This document shows positions 1 through 12,114 of a DNA stretch of 64,000 nt, piece by piece. The stretch's first letter is position 1, and each line of letters begins with the position of its first letter. The notes beneath the pieces were generated by a model. It was not told where the DNA came from. It did no database searches and saw only the letters and a program-made list of their open reading frames with translations. Both the position numbers and the translations under genes were made by a program. The stretch spans positions 16,637,905 to 16,701,904 of the forward strand of contig CM028335.1 in assembly GCA_016647705.1 (NCBI GenBank). Reading direction: 5' to 3'. The DNA comes from Eucommia ulmoides (Eukaryota > Streptophyta > Magnoliopsida > Garryales > Eucommiaceae).

Positions 1-549
1 CAGCAACTCCCGCTCACCAGCGATGCTAAGAACGCCCACTGCCACGCCGTTGACGAATCACGCCACTGGCCGAACCACCCTCTCTCTCTCCTAGAACTGC
101 CAACGATGTCCACACGATCACGCACACCCATAACAGCCACGACTATGCTGTCGAAGGAACGCCAATTCAAGAAAAAATTGATCTTTCTCTCCCTGCTGGC
201 CGGTGGTCTCCCGTCACTCACACCCACGATGTTCATATATATGTGTGTGTGTGTATTTAAAAAAAACAGTTAAATGGTACTTTCCTCCCCTAATTTCCCT
301 TAAGATCTTAATTTTAATGAATTTCAACTTTTAAAAGTTTCAAAAATTATAATTTCACCCTTAATATTTTTACTTTTTGATTTATAATTGTCAATTTAAA
401 TCTTAAGTTTTAATTTTATGTTTCTAAATTTCCAATTTGACCCCCAACTTTTGATTTGAATTTTTTAATCAATAAAATTTTACTCTAAAATTTTCTAATG
501 CCCTAAATGCAACTATTTATGACGTACATTTTACGATTTAGATTTTACA
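1..549 (+). mobile_element. 3' end of a long Gypsy-type LTR
   Basis: The first 230 bases (CT-rich, with short CACA and TCTCTC runs) and the AT-rich tail align by eye with 39,430-40,113, the last part of the long solo LTR lying at 37,127-40,113. Both copies end in a similar 'acgattta..tttaca' tail, so this is the same LTR family cut by the window start. It has no coding content. A (GT)n run sits near 242-254. The open frame that starts at 507 crosses from this LTR into the next repeat and is not a gene. Confidence 0.6.
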
Positions 550-788
550 GCAGTGGTCTGGACACCGCGGCAGTGGGCTTGTTTCACAGTTTTGCCTCTG
601 AGCTTATTTTTCCACCATTCTTCGACCGCTTTTGGTTCGATCTCATCGTTTATGCTTCGATTTCATACATTTTCACTCCACGCACCTGTTTTAATACAAA
701 AAGAATAAAAACATATAAAAATAACTATAAAACAACTCTAAAACTAACAAAATCAGTTTGGAAATATATAGATAGATCACATCTATCA
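550..788 (-). mobile_element. Athila-like LTR fragment, minus strand
   Basis: Read on the minus strand this is the first 240 bases or so of the LTR family seen at 42,809-44,331 and 46,227-47,575. It starts TGATAGATGTGATC where the intact copies start TGATAGGTGTAAAT. The chance translations of the two regions also align over about 50 residues (GFFHNIASLLIFP-like on one side, GLFHSFASELIFP-like on the other), which reflects DNA homology and not a protein. It abuts the preceding LTR directly. Confidence 0.65.
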
Positions 789-1560
789 CTTGGTGCTTGA
801 TCTTAAAATGATTAGTATTTATACCTCATTGTTCTTAAATGTTTATAAATTCAAATCAAAAGATTTGATATGTTGAAAAATTGGTATCTTGATAAAGGGA
901 GTTTATTAAAACATTAATGCAATGCTTATTTTCTATAGCTTACTCATTCATTTATTTTTGTTGAAAGTGACATTGATATTGAAAACGTGAATTATTTGTC
1001 TAAACGCCATCAATATCAACAAATTGATATTGAATAATTGATATTACCTCGTTTACTCTATTTTCATGCTTCAATGATGATTTAATTAAGGAGTAAACCA
1101 ATTTAGCACAAAATATTATTGGTATCAACATGTCAATTATTGCTTGAGATTTTCTACAAGATTAAATTATAGTGTGCTATATTCAGGCGGAGCTTAATCC
1201 AAATTGGATAAGCATTATATGTGAAAAAAAAATTATCTACTTGAACTTAGTTGATTTTATTTGTTATTGAATATGAGAGTATCATCAATTGATATGCTTA
1301 ATTGATATATCAAACAATTAGTATATTCTTACCAACAATTGATATTTTTGTTTTGCTTCCAATCCTATTTCTACACCCCATCATGCTTATATATTTATAA
1401 TCTTTTTGATGATCTCAAAAGGGGAGAAAGATATAGATTGAATATGCATATATACTTAAATTGATATTTTCTATATAATACATATATTTAGAAGGAGTTT
1501 GTTCATATAATTTGTGTGACAATCCATCAAAGGGTTATCATCATAAAAAAAGGGAGAGAT
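789..1560 (+). mobile_element. Copia 3' internal non-coding region with polypurine tracts
   Basis: This AT-rich stretch has no coding signal. Near 1,402-1,435 it reads 'tttttgatgatctcaaaaggggagaaaga', in pieces typical of the 3' untranslated part of Sirevirus-like Copia elements. At 1,545-1,560 an A-rich plus 'gggagagat' polypurine tract comes just before an LTR start (TGTTGC). It is read as the tail of a Copia element whose coding part is gone. Confidence 0.45.
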
Positions 1561-4354
1561 TGTTGCTATATATGTTTTTATGATGTCAATATATGTTTTT
1601 TGATGATGTCACAATATATGTTGTGATGATATCAATATTAGTGATATGATGATGTCACAATAATAATATTAGACACAAATTATATGTTCTAATGTGTATT
1701 GATTGAATCATACCTTAGTGTATTAACCAATGTGAAATCTTAAGTGCGGGTATTAAGATTAAATTATTCATTGATTGTGCTCACCATTATGGAATATTAA
1801 GTGTAAAATACAGGTATAATCTTGATATCAAGAGTACAAGACTTAAGTAAGATTAAGTTTATAAAATTAAATCTATAAGATGTCACTCTTAAAGAAATTA
1901 TATACTTTAACTCATTAGGATGCACACATACACCAAGAGTGCATACATTCATGATATTATGATTTGAACATGATCATTATATGATTATATCATGATACAT
2001 GTGATTGAATTGTTCAACATATGATTATTAGAAAAATTCACATATTGATCACATTACGCTTAAATTGAGAAAACTTATTTTCAATGTGATCAAAAGATAC
2101 ATTGCATGCATTGCTTGAAACAACATTCTAAAAATAGTTATTGCACAATAACAAAATGATACACTTGATCAAATAGGTTCATCTTTATGTTTATATCATG
2201 ATATGATGTGTTCAAGATACACCTTCCATGCATTACATATTTAAAATTCTTATTATATGCTTACAATGATAATATAATCAATATATGTATATATTTGTGA
2301 TATCTCGATTCTAACATGTCCAATATGCTTATATATCACAATACGTGTCATCGCTTTAATCGATATACCCATATATGTGAAATTCACATTTTGATCACAA
2401 ATATGCTAAAATTGCTTAAACTTGATTTCTATGTCATCATCAGGTACATTGCATAATTTCAATATGAAAACACTTTATATAATGTTTTGAATATGTCTAT
2501 ATCATTATTATATCATTATTCATATAATAAGATTGTTCATACCTTACTCAATTGAAAATTTCACATCTTGATCATAATTATGCAAATATTGAAAAAATAA
2601 GTTTTCAATATGATCACAAGGTATATTGTATTTTTTCAATCATTAAAACACTTTAAATATCATTACTACATGTTTTAAAAGTATTTAGGATGATAAACGG
2701 TCATGAATCAAGGCCAAAAATAAAAAAACGAATGAAAAATAGAATTTTTGAAAACATTGTAGTACACGTAGTCGACTACTTGTGCCAAATGTAGTTGACT
2801 ATTTCCGAGCAGAATGTTTTCTCTCTCCTGCTCTGTTTTCGGCTTGATGATTTGATGATGTTTGTTTGTTTTAATTGTTATATGATGATTCCTACACCTT
2901 ATAATAATTGTTTAACATATTTTCATCATTCAATTTGAGCTAAACAATCTTGAATTGAAGAAACTTGATCAAAATCGTTTGAAACATTCAAGATTACATT
3001 TTATTGATTTTTGTCATTAACTCAAAATTGGTTTTACATATCAAATCTTATTATAATTGTTCAATTCATGTTTTGATATGTTTATATAATGTGTCTACAA
3101 GTTATATATGTGCTTGATGGATATACATGACATTATATGAAAGTTTAATTGACAATTTGGCTCAATGACTCAAAAAAATCTGTTTTCAACATGAGAAATG
3201 TGTTTTGAGTGTTGAACCTTTTGAAATACTTCTAAGTATTCAAATGGATTGTATTCATGTATAAATACATTACACATCATGTATTTGAATGCTCAATTTC
3301 GTGCACTTGTATATATAAATGTATAGGGGATGTTTTTGTCAAGACTACTAAGTGGGAATACTTTTAATTAAACAATGTTTAACTTTTTAGGTTGGGTTAG
3401 CTAATTTAATGCTCAACCATTTGATTGTCTCCTTTTAATTGCTCTCTTACCTTCTCATTAATTTAATGAGTATATCTTGAGAAGAGTCCAACCAACTTTC
3501 ATTACACATTTTTTGAGTTATGTATCCACCACATTGTGTTCATACCCTTTCTTCGTGGAATCAAGAAAATATATCAATATTTAAATTTTAATACATGTGA
3601 TTAATTGTAAAACAGTTATTGTATTCATTATATCCATGATTTGTGCAACTTGTTGAGATTGTGGAGTAATTAATTATTGAGAAAAGGTTGTTGGAATCAA
3701 GACTATCCTAGAGCTAATGGGAAGGAGCCTCATTCTTGTCTTGACAATTTTGGAGAGAGCTCATCAACGGTTACATCCTCTCATCTATCCAATTGTGATA
3801 TACTCCCTATATTATCTACATATATAAAAGGAGGAAGATTGCTGAAAGAACTAACCAAGTGAGTCAATCAAGTGAGCTACAAAGATCAATCACACCAAAC
3901 AACTTTAAAGAGTTATACTACAAAGTGATATTCCTCAACTTCATATCTTTAATTCTTAATCTTACACTTCTTGTGTGATCACTCTTGTGCTTAAAGTTCA
4001 TCTATATTTTATTGAGTGATATTTGTGAGAAGCACTAAACACTAATGAGTCAAAGTGTTATAGTCTTTATAGAGAGTGTTTAGAGCTTCGGGGTTAATTT
4101 TGTAAGTTAGATTACAAAACCATTTTGAGTGTTGTATAGAGAGATTGTACTTCATAGAAATATCCAAGCAAGGAATATCATCAACATCACCACATCAAAG
4201 ATCATCTCGTGAAGAAGTTGAAGAGACCAAATGAGGGGCCTTTGGTTGTGACAGACCAATCTCGCTGGAAAGAAGATTGTGAACAATTTGATCTTCACTC
4301 GTAAAAAGATTGTGAAAGGTCGTTCTTCACCCATAAGAATATTCTTATCGTATT
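1561..4354 (+). mobile_element. Probable Sirevirus-like Copia LTR
   Basis: The stretch begins TGTTGCTATATATG right after a polypurine tract. A TATA box (atatataaaagg, about 3,820-3,832) precedes a region of stacked 'gtgagtcaatcaagtgagc'-like sequence that resembles plant Copia R/U5 regions. Degenerate internal repeats ('cacat-ttgatcac') recur near 2,038, 2,383 and 2,560. Two short W-box-like motifs, one the palindrome GTAGTCGACTAC, lie near 2,768-2,800. The right limit is set only by the start of the next repeat, and no partner LTR is present, so the boundaries and lineage are uncertain. Confidence 0.45.
3820..3832 (+). promoter_or_regulatory. Putative LTR TATA box
   Basis: The sequence 'atatataaaagg' lies in an otherwise ordinary AT-rich LTR, about 500 bases before its right limit. 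This is the expected place for a Copia U3/R promoter. No transcript evidence is available. Confidence 0.35.
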
Positions 4355-5290
4355 AGAGAGTGTTTTGGGGGAGCTCAAGAAAATCCAAAGGGGAATAACA
4401 CAAAGCAACAAAAGATAAGCGATCTTGGAACGGTCTTAACGACAAATCTTCGGATTATGGCTAGTTTCTCTCGATTATCTCTTTATCTCTTATCTTAGGA
4501 TTATTATTTGAGCATGTTTAGCTCGTTTTACATTATATAAATAGTTAGGGCCATGAGCTAAACATGGATTGTAATAGGGATTAACATATTATTTATGAAA
4601 ATGTAGTTTTGGTTGAATTTGTGTTTCGTTTATGGTTGTTCCTTATAATTTCGATTGTATTGCCGTGTTTTCTATGATTATATGTTAGTTTAGATATATT
4701 GAGAACACGGGGTTTGACACTCAGGAGAGGCAACCCTGGATTCGGACTAGGGTTAACACAATACGACAATCTAACAACCCGGGAGGGCGTTAGAACGTGT
4801 GTAATCGATGACGTTGGGGCGAGACTCACATGACCTAGAGTCGTTGAGACATTGAGAAGGACATCAGCATTGACACGAAGTCACATATTCTCCCGTCTTA
4901 CACTCAGAAGAGGTGGCGAGGGAATTTACAAATCGAGATTGTCGGATACGCCGAACACCGTTAATGTTAACTAAAACGAAATTAAACGCATTTAAGTAAA
5001 TAAAGTTAATCCCTAGGCAATCTACTCCCCTAACAAATCTCCAAATAGTATTTATAGTATAGTTAATTAAATTAGTATTTTAATTTAGTATTAGTATAAA
5101 TTATATTCCATTTTTAACGCCTAAATAAAGTTAGGTTATGACAATCGCGGTACTCGATAGTAATATCAACCAATCCTTGTGGATACGATACCCGACCAAA
5201 AGGTCCACTATACTAAAACTTGATCTGTACGCTTGCGGTGAAAGTGACAGCGCATTAATTGCGGCCACCAAGTTTTTGGAACCGTGCAAC
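4355..5290 (+). mobile_element. Athila-like LTR, 3' part plus start of PBS
   Basis: This is homologous to the 3' two thirds of the LTR at 46,227-47,575. Shared landmarks in order are 'gagcatgtttagct', 'atgctagtttagatatat', 'ggggtttgac', 'gattcggactagggt', 'gttatgacaatcg' and the LTR end 'gcggccacca' at 5,261-5,270. The next bases (agtttttggaaccg) match the primer-binding region of the intact copy, so this was a 5' LTR. The internal region is lost soon after. The frame open at 5,138-5,368 also exists in the other LTR copies and is not a gene. Confidence 0.7.
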
Positions 5291-5389
5291 TTAATTGAAT
5301 ACCGTGATTTTCATAGTCTTATATTATCTCGACTTTTCAAGAATTGTTTGTATTTTAATTACAACTAAGATAAATGACAACTATTAGGT

Positions 5390-6803
5390 TAGTTCTAACT
5401 ATATTAATTACCTAGGTATTGATTTCTTTCACGTAATACATACTTGACTTTGTTTAGTTAACTATAACGGTGTTTATCCTATCCGACAATCTCTATATCT
5501 ATAACTCGCTCACTCCCTCTTCCGAGTGTAAAGCAAACGAATATATGACTTCGCGTTGATACCGAGGTCCCCCTTGAACTTCTTTTCGAACACATAGTCA
5601 CATGAGTCGTGAAACCAACGTCATGGATTGCACACGTTCTAACGCCCTCTCGGGTCATTAGAACGTCGCGTTGTTTAACCCTAGTTCGAATCTGGGGTTA
5701 CCTCTCCCGAGTGTCAAACCCCGTATTTTCGGTTTATCATAACAAGCATAATATTAAGAATAACGGTAAACACAATCGGATTTAGACAAACATCCATTAA
5801 AGTAACGTATATTAAATCAAACTAGCATTACATGATTTACAACAACACTTAAGTAATATTTATCTAATACTACATGATCCTAGCCATATAACATACAAAA
5901 CAAGAGTGGTTCAATATCATTTGATATGGAAAAGTAATTACAAAGATAAAAACAGGAGAAGAACGATCAAATCTGAAAGTGAAACGGTCCACTGTCTCTA
6001 TGTATCGCTCCGCAAATGTTTCGTCCTCGTCTAAATGATGAACCTTCTCCTTGATCTCTCAAGAATGGCTAAAGAACACTATATTAGGGTTAGGAACATT
6101 CAACAACCTGTTTCAGACGTGGGAAAGTGGTATTTATAAGCCTAAGGTTTCAAAAAGATCTAAAAATATCTTCTTGTCTGTGCAGAGCTGACCACCGTGG
6201 TGGTAGGATTTACCGTCGTGGTGGTGGGTAAATCAGTTTGTCCTTCACTACGGCAGTGGAAGAGGCAGTGAACTTCAGGATCTTTCTGTCGTTCCATCAC
6301 CGTGGCGGTGGGGATCAGTGTCGCGGTGAAAACAATACCAACTCTCTGTCGTTTCTCCGCCTAGGCGGTGGTTTTCTCTGTTTAGGCAGAGGTTAAGTCG
6401 GTTTGCTTTCTGCCTAGGCGGTGGGCGGCACAAGACATCTTGATTATTTTTCGCCTTGGCGGTGGTTTTTTTCGCCTAGGCGGTAGAGCAGCTCTCAACT
6501 TTCTGACAGTTTTTTGCCTAGGCAGTTGTTTTCTTGCCTAGGCGGTGGACTGCACTCCAACTCCCTGACCCTTCTCCACCTAGGCAGTGGTTTCCTCGTC
6601 TAAACGGTGGTTTTGCTGTTCTTGAAACCTTATTCTCTCATATTTCTTTACCGTTTTCCCACCGTTTTGCTCGTTTGTCACTTGTTTATGTTCCTACATC
6701 TGATTTATATAAAAAAAAAACTAAAACGCAATTAAAACATTAATAAAACACTTGAAAACTGGTAATTTCGGCTTAGAAGTAGATAGGTATTTTACACCTA
6801 TCA
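5390..6803 (-). mobile_element. Athila-like LTR, minus strand
   Basis: This copy of the same LTR family is in the opposite orientation. On the plus strand it ends 'ttttacacctatca' at 6,803, the reverse complement of the family start TGATAGGTGTAAA. It carries the reversed 'ctctcccgagtgtcaaacccc' and 'gtcacatgagtcgt' landmarks near 5,600-5,720. It is truncated near 5,390, facing the plus-strand copy, so the two form a head-to-head arrangement of LTR 3' ends. Its U3 half holds an expanded array of GCCTAGGCGGTGG motifs, listed separately. Confidence 0.7.
6185..6612. repeat. Array of CCTAGGCGGTGG palindromic motifs in LTR U3
   Basis: About 14 variants of a GC-rich motif close to CCGCCTAGGCGGTGG recur every 20-50 bases. 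Clear ones lie near 6,298, 6,357, 6,412, 6,450, 6,473, 6,535 and 6,577. The core CCGCCTAGGCGG is a perfect palindrome. The intact LTR copies at 43,100-43,210 and 46,500-46,610 carry only two or three copies, so this copy looks expanded. The motif stands out sharply against the AT-rich surroundings. Confidence 0.8.
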
Positions 6804-7111
6804 AATATTGTAAATCGTTTAATCATCACCCGTAAGAAGTTTAAGGATTAGTGAGCTAGAACTCTTTGTCAAGAGTGCATAGGAGTGGAATAGGCAAAAA
6901 GGTTTTTTCAAACTATTATAAATCTCGTGTCTTGTGGTTTAATTGTCTCTATCCCTTACTTTTTATTTTGATTATTTTGATTTGATTGATTTTTCCACGG
7001 ATACATAATCACAAGAACTAACAAATTTGATTTGAGATTTTAGTAGAAAGATGTACGGAAAGTTTTTATAGATCCAATTCACCGCCTCTTGGATCAATCT
7101 CTGGGCCAACA
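6804..7111 (+). mobile_element. Copia LTR tail fragment
   Basis: The last 40 bases read 'aattcaccgcctcttgg' followed by 'ctgggccaaca'. This matches the characteristic LTR end of Sirevirus-like Copia elements and the reversed ends at 27,569 and 32,617. Only the final 300 bases or so of an LTR are left, abutting another LTR piece of a related family. Confidence 0.45.
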
Positions 7112-9015
7112 ACTTATAAACTCTTAATGGAACCCGAGTTAGGATCACGCACGACACTTTAAAATGAATTAATCTTATGTGTGTTGTGGTTAATTTATGT
7201 GTTTAAAGTATGATTTTCAATGTGCTAAATATGTGAAATAGTTTTGTTTAATGACCTAAGTGAAAAATTAGTTTTTATGCTTAAAATGAGAAGTTTTTTG
7301 GGTTAATTCAGTCTAGTGGTGAAAGGGATTGGTCAGCTAAATAAAACGTTTGAAAATGAATTGGGTGACATACTGATCCATTCAATCAACTGACAAGATG
7401 GGTTGGTCAATTGATGAGAACAATAGCTGAAAAAGAAAAGAATGGGACCAATTTGATTCAATCACTCAACCAACCGAGAGTAATCGGTCAATCAATCAGA
7501 TTAATGTAATAATCAAGTGATCATTACACAGGTCGGTCAACCGACAACTATAAGCCAGTCGATTGACGTGTTCAGTCAAACCTGTTACTGAGATTGTTTT
7601 GATCAATTCTATCAGTTTTTTATGATCCAAGGGATATTTTTAAGAAAATCTAAATTATTTTTATTAACTACTAAGAGATATGTGATCCCTTACTATTTGG
7701 TCCATTTATTTAAATATTCTTTTAATTAAAGTGATTTAATTCTTCCTATTTCAATGGATTTCGATTTACAAAATATTTTAAGGACCAAAATGAGATTTCC
7801 CAATAATATTTTAAATGAAAAAATCTATTTTGAACATGCATGATATATGGGGTCTTGGGGGTATCACTGAATGACATAATATTTGAAAACTAGTCGTTGG
7901 AGGTCTTGTTTTAGTAACACATCAAGAACTATCAGATTTGTGCTATTTAAGAGAGATATTATTGCTAATACTTCTAAGAGAGATTATATTCAAGTTCTTG
8001 ATCTAAAGTGCTCATTGTTTGCGTCACCGGTTTGCGTTTCTTATTATGAAATCATTCTTGCTTTCGGTGAATCCTAGTGCGATCCTTTCAAATTCTATTT
8101 ATTGCTTTCTTAGATTATTTATAATTCATTACTTGGTTAAGGCATATTAGAAAAAGAGTTTTTGAACTTAATTCTTGAAAAAAATTTAAACGACTTTTAC
8201 TGAGTATCTGATTACGTGCTACTTTTGTGCTACCCGTTTATTTTTATAATTAGATTTATTTTACCTCACATTGTATTTGTCACATAGTTTTTATTCGAAC
8301 TATTAATTGAGTATATCTATATTGAGGTGATAGTTATTTCTTGCGGGAAGAAACTTGTCTTTTTTTTGTATTTGCGAGTTTAAGCGGATTAGACACGTCT
8401 AGGTCGGTGTGTAATTAGGATAGTTAGGGTTTATATCTTTTACCTGTGAAAAAAATTAGGGTTTGACTGCAAAAAGATTAGGTTAGTCTTTCCCTTGAAA
8501 AGATTAGATTTTAATTTTTCCTGTAATTGAATTAAGTGTGATTGTAAAGGTTCTTCCTAAGTCTGTGAAAATGATAAGTGATAGAGTAATAGGTTGATTC
8601 TGAGTTTGTAAAAAAAATCAAGGTTATAAATGTTAATTCTGAGCCTGTGAAAAGAATCAAGATAAGTAGGATTTGATTTTGAGTCTGGGAAAAGAATTAG
8701 GGTAGTCTTCAGCTTATAAAAAATTGTAAGACTTTGGTTCTTACCTGTGAAAGGAATTAGGGGTTTAGTGGATTGCGAATCTCTGTGGAACTCGGAAGAA
8801 TGGATGTAGGTAAGAATAGCTTGCCGAACCAGGATATATCGTTGTGTACTGCATTGTTATCTTTTTGTTTGTTTGGGTGTACATCCAGATAAACACATTT
8901 CCGTTGCTTAATAAAATAATAATTAATTTAGGAAAATTGAAAATTTGTGTTTAATTTAATTGTTTAAATTTTAAATGTCCAATTCACCTTTCCCTCTTTG
9001 ATAGCTCTCTTGCGA
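7112..9015 (+). mobile_element. Copia LTR fragment (family of the 27.6-34.8 kb element)
   Basis: This is the plus-strand version of the LTRs at 27,569-29,890 and 32,617-34,818. Shared landmarks are 'actcttaatg..gttaggatca' near 7,117, the TCGGTCAACCGA and TCGATTGAC motifs near 7,535-7,565, a run of degenerate 'cctgtgaaaagaatcaag' repeats from about 8,450 to 8,770, 'attgcgaatctctgtgga' near 8,773, and a degraded 'aattcacctttccctctt' end near 8,982-9,000. The 5' start is missing. No coding content is seen. Confidence 0.65.
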
Positions 9016-9900
9016 ATATATATTTAAAAATAAAATAAAATTGGAATGTCTATATTATAGTATTACATCTACACAAAATTACAAATTGTATCATAAAGAG
9101 AAGGGAGGGGAGAGAGAGAGAGGATTCCTTGGAGAGGATCTTTAGATTCATTTCTGAGTGTTCTGATTTTTAGCTTTTGGCCAATGGGAATGAAGGAATT
9201 GATTAGTATGGAGGGTATTATGGGTACTTTAGTAGAATAATAGTCCATGGAGGCAACTACATTTGTCATTTAATTAATGACAGCGACTTGTTTGGATGAG
9301 AATTAGAATAGATATTTTCTGATGTACATTTTCAACTACCAGTTTTCCACTCGCTCTACAAATATCTCCCTCTCATTCCATTTTAATTTTATCTTGAGAA
9401 AGAAAAAGAAAAATGACATTTTTGTCCTTCAAATTTGGAGAGTTTCTCATGTTTAGTACTTTACACATTTGGTCTCTTAATTTCAATGTAGTCCAAATAG
9501 TAAATAATTCTTTTTTATAATGAATAAAAATATTATCTTTTTTATTTTTTCATCAAATATATTTTTATCACATTTTAATTCTTGAAAATGACCGTGTTAA
9601 AATATTATGTTGGTGAATGGTGAGTTGGGCAATAAAAACAATTTGATATGTGCAAAGTAAGAAAGGAAAATTAATGTAGAAAAGAAACATGCGGTGGTGC
9701 ATTGCCAGGGCGCTTGTGGTCGTCTTAGAGGTAGCTAGGCTAACTCTTATTTCATGTTTGAACACCACCGTAAGTGAAACTTACCATTATTCATCCTTCA
9801 CATTTTCTTTGGTAAATAAGTTTTTTTTCCAAAATTTTGAAAATAATTTTGAAGTAATTTCTAAATTTCTTGATAATGTGAGAAATTAAAAAAATGTTAA
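9016..9900. other. Intergenic AT-rich stretch, nothing identified
   Basis: It contains a short GA-rich run (9,103-9,122) and AT-rich unique-looking DNA. Small open frames on both strands near 9,570-9,890 have no recognisable domain, and they overlap each other in opposite directions. Confidence 0.5.
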
Positions 9901-10840
9901 TTCCTATTCATTCACACAAAAAAAAATTTCACTACCATCTCGCTGACCTCCCACCACCACCTTGTCGGCCAACATACATTTAAAGGGAAGAAAAAAAAAA
10001 AAAAAAAAAAAAAAAAAGGAACGACTGTTGTAACCAAACTTGTTTTTTGTTTCTATTCTCTTAACTTTAAGAAAGAAAAAAAAAAAAAACAATTCTGTGA
10101 GAATGATTGCTACAAAACACATTTCTATTTTTGGAATATTCTAAAATGAAAATAGAATTATCATCCCAATTTATTAGAAGTAGAAGAAAACGCCACCTAA
10201 AATCCTCTAAGCTATCGCGAGGTTTCTTCTTGGTGATTAGCCTCTCGTATTATGTGAAGAAAAATGTAGAGAAACCTCAATATGATGCATCTCTTCCTCT
10301 CTTCATTTTTCAGTGGCATCTCTTTCTTTTCGCCACCACCATTGTTGCCTATGTTGTGCCAATGCCTTCGTCCACAATCGATGTCGCCACCCTCATCGTC
10401 GTCCACATCCATCATTGCCGACGTCGTCGCCGTGCCATTTGACATTCACAATGTTGCCGCCACCTCTGAAATTTTCCAGATCTGGAAACTTACTACTGTC
10501 GCCATCCACAACCGATGTCGCCACCATCATTGCCGTCCACATCCGTCATCTCCGACGTTGTTGAGGCACTATTTGTCGTTCACCATCCGCAATGTCGCCA
10601 CCGCCTCTAGAATTTTCTAGAACTGAAATTTTTTTTATTTGGAAACTTACTACAGTCATCGTCCACAATCAATGTCACCACCATCGCCACCGCCCACACC
10701 CATCCCAACCAATGTCGTCGCCGCGCCATTCACCATTCGCCATCATTGTTCGTCATTCGCCACCACCATTTGTGACATCTGAAGGTTCACACTTTACAAT
10801 CGACATAGTGGCATTAGGGTTTTCTTGTAAATAACATTAA
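9901..10840. repeat. CAC/GTC-rich degenerate tandem repeat
   Basis: After two poly-A runs (9,988-10,017 and 10,076-10,089) comes a GC-richer stretch built from CACC, GTCGCC and CATC trinucleotide-like words. A longer unit recurs three times: 'tccacaa-c-atgtc-ccacc' at about 10,371, 10,504 and 10,661. Two of these are followed by 'tctggaaacttactac' or 'tttggaaacttactac'. All three plus frames and one minus frame stay open through parts of it, as expected of trinucleotide-rich DNA. I see no conserved protein domain. Confidence 0.6.
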
Positions 10841-12114
10841 TCACACTTTCACCCTTGGTTGGATTAAGTTTTAATTTTTATTTTTTTTATATTTTCCTCC
10901 CTGAACATTCACAGCTATTTAAATAGTAGTATGAATGTTCATACCGATAATCGCTATTACATTCGGCTATTTTTATTTGTTCTCAATATTATGAACATTC
11001 ACATAAGTTCACAGAAGCGTGAATATACACACTGACATCTTTATTAAATCTGGTGCATTGTGAGGTGCTGTTTCAAAATTTTGTGAACATTCATAGTAGT
11101 TTAATTATTTATTTTGCAGTAAAATATAACAAGAGGGCATGAATTTTCATATAAACATTTTGAACATTCACAACAGGCCAATCATGCCCAGTTAACATGT
11201 ATGAAATGTTTAAAAAATGAAAAATAAAAATTTGAATGTTCACATATTACTATATTTTACAAAATGACATTTTATATAAATTAAGCGAAAACGATGGTTA
11301 AAGAACATGGACTGTATTCTAAAAAAATTCTTTGGGGATCGAAAACTTAATTAAAGTAATTCGAGCCTTGGAGGTCAGAATAGCATGGGTTCGTAAATTC
11401 TATGGAAAAAGGTGGCCGAAGTTTAGGCATCATTTTCTAAAAAATCTCTGGGACTAAAAACTTAATTATAATAGTTGGGTATTTTTGTTTCTATATATTT
11501 AGGTGACTAAATAATAAATTTCCTATGAAGAGAGAGAGAGATAGAGAGGGAGAGATAAATAGAAAGAGAGAAAAGGAGAAAACAACTATGATTCTTTACA
11601 TGGGAGAATCAAATATATTTTCTCTAAAATAGGAAATGATTTAGGTAATTTATTGGATCTTATTTTTTAACTAGTTTATACCCGCGCAATGTGTAAGATG
11701 TTGAATTTTTATAGAGTTCAACTTTTTTAATACATATGATTTAAAAAAAAAAAAAAAAAAGATAATGTATTAAATGTGTTATTAAAATTATGTATTAAAT
11801 TATATTTTTTAATATAGGATTAATTTTAGTCCTTCAATTTTAGGAGAATAAGATTTGAGAGACGAAGAATAATTGATTATTGTTTATTTTGAAAACTTCA
11901 CGTCTATTTTTAATTATAAGATATAAATTATTATTTTTTATTTTAACCAAAAATTTAATATAAGAACGGTTGGAGATGCTCTAATCCTAAATATCGTTAT
12001 TGGTCGAAAACCTGGAGTTTTAAAATGCAAACAAAATGGAATCACTTTCAGAACCGTTATTGAAGTGGTCCCACTTTCTCTCTTGACAAGGGTTTCCGCG
12101 TGGGCCTGTCTCCA
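10841..12114. other. Intergenic region with GAACATTC motif cluster
   Basis: There is no gene here. Between 10,903 and 11,241 the 8-mer GAACATTC or its reverse complement occurs six times. Further on are a GA-rich run (11,528-11,580), a poly-A run (11,743-11,760) and plain AT-rich DNA. Confidence 0.5.

Noticed and set aside
507-800. 97-codon open frame, possible small gene
   Set aside because: It crosses from one LTR into another, and its translation matches the non-coding start of the LTRs at 42,888 and 46,306 only because the DNA is homologous.
10107-10834. Several overlapping open frames rich in Thr, Val, His and Ser
   Set aside because: Trinucleotide-rich tandem repeat DNA stays open in many frames; no domain or start context supports a gene.
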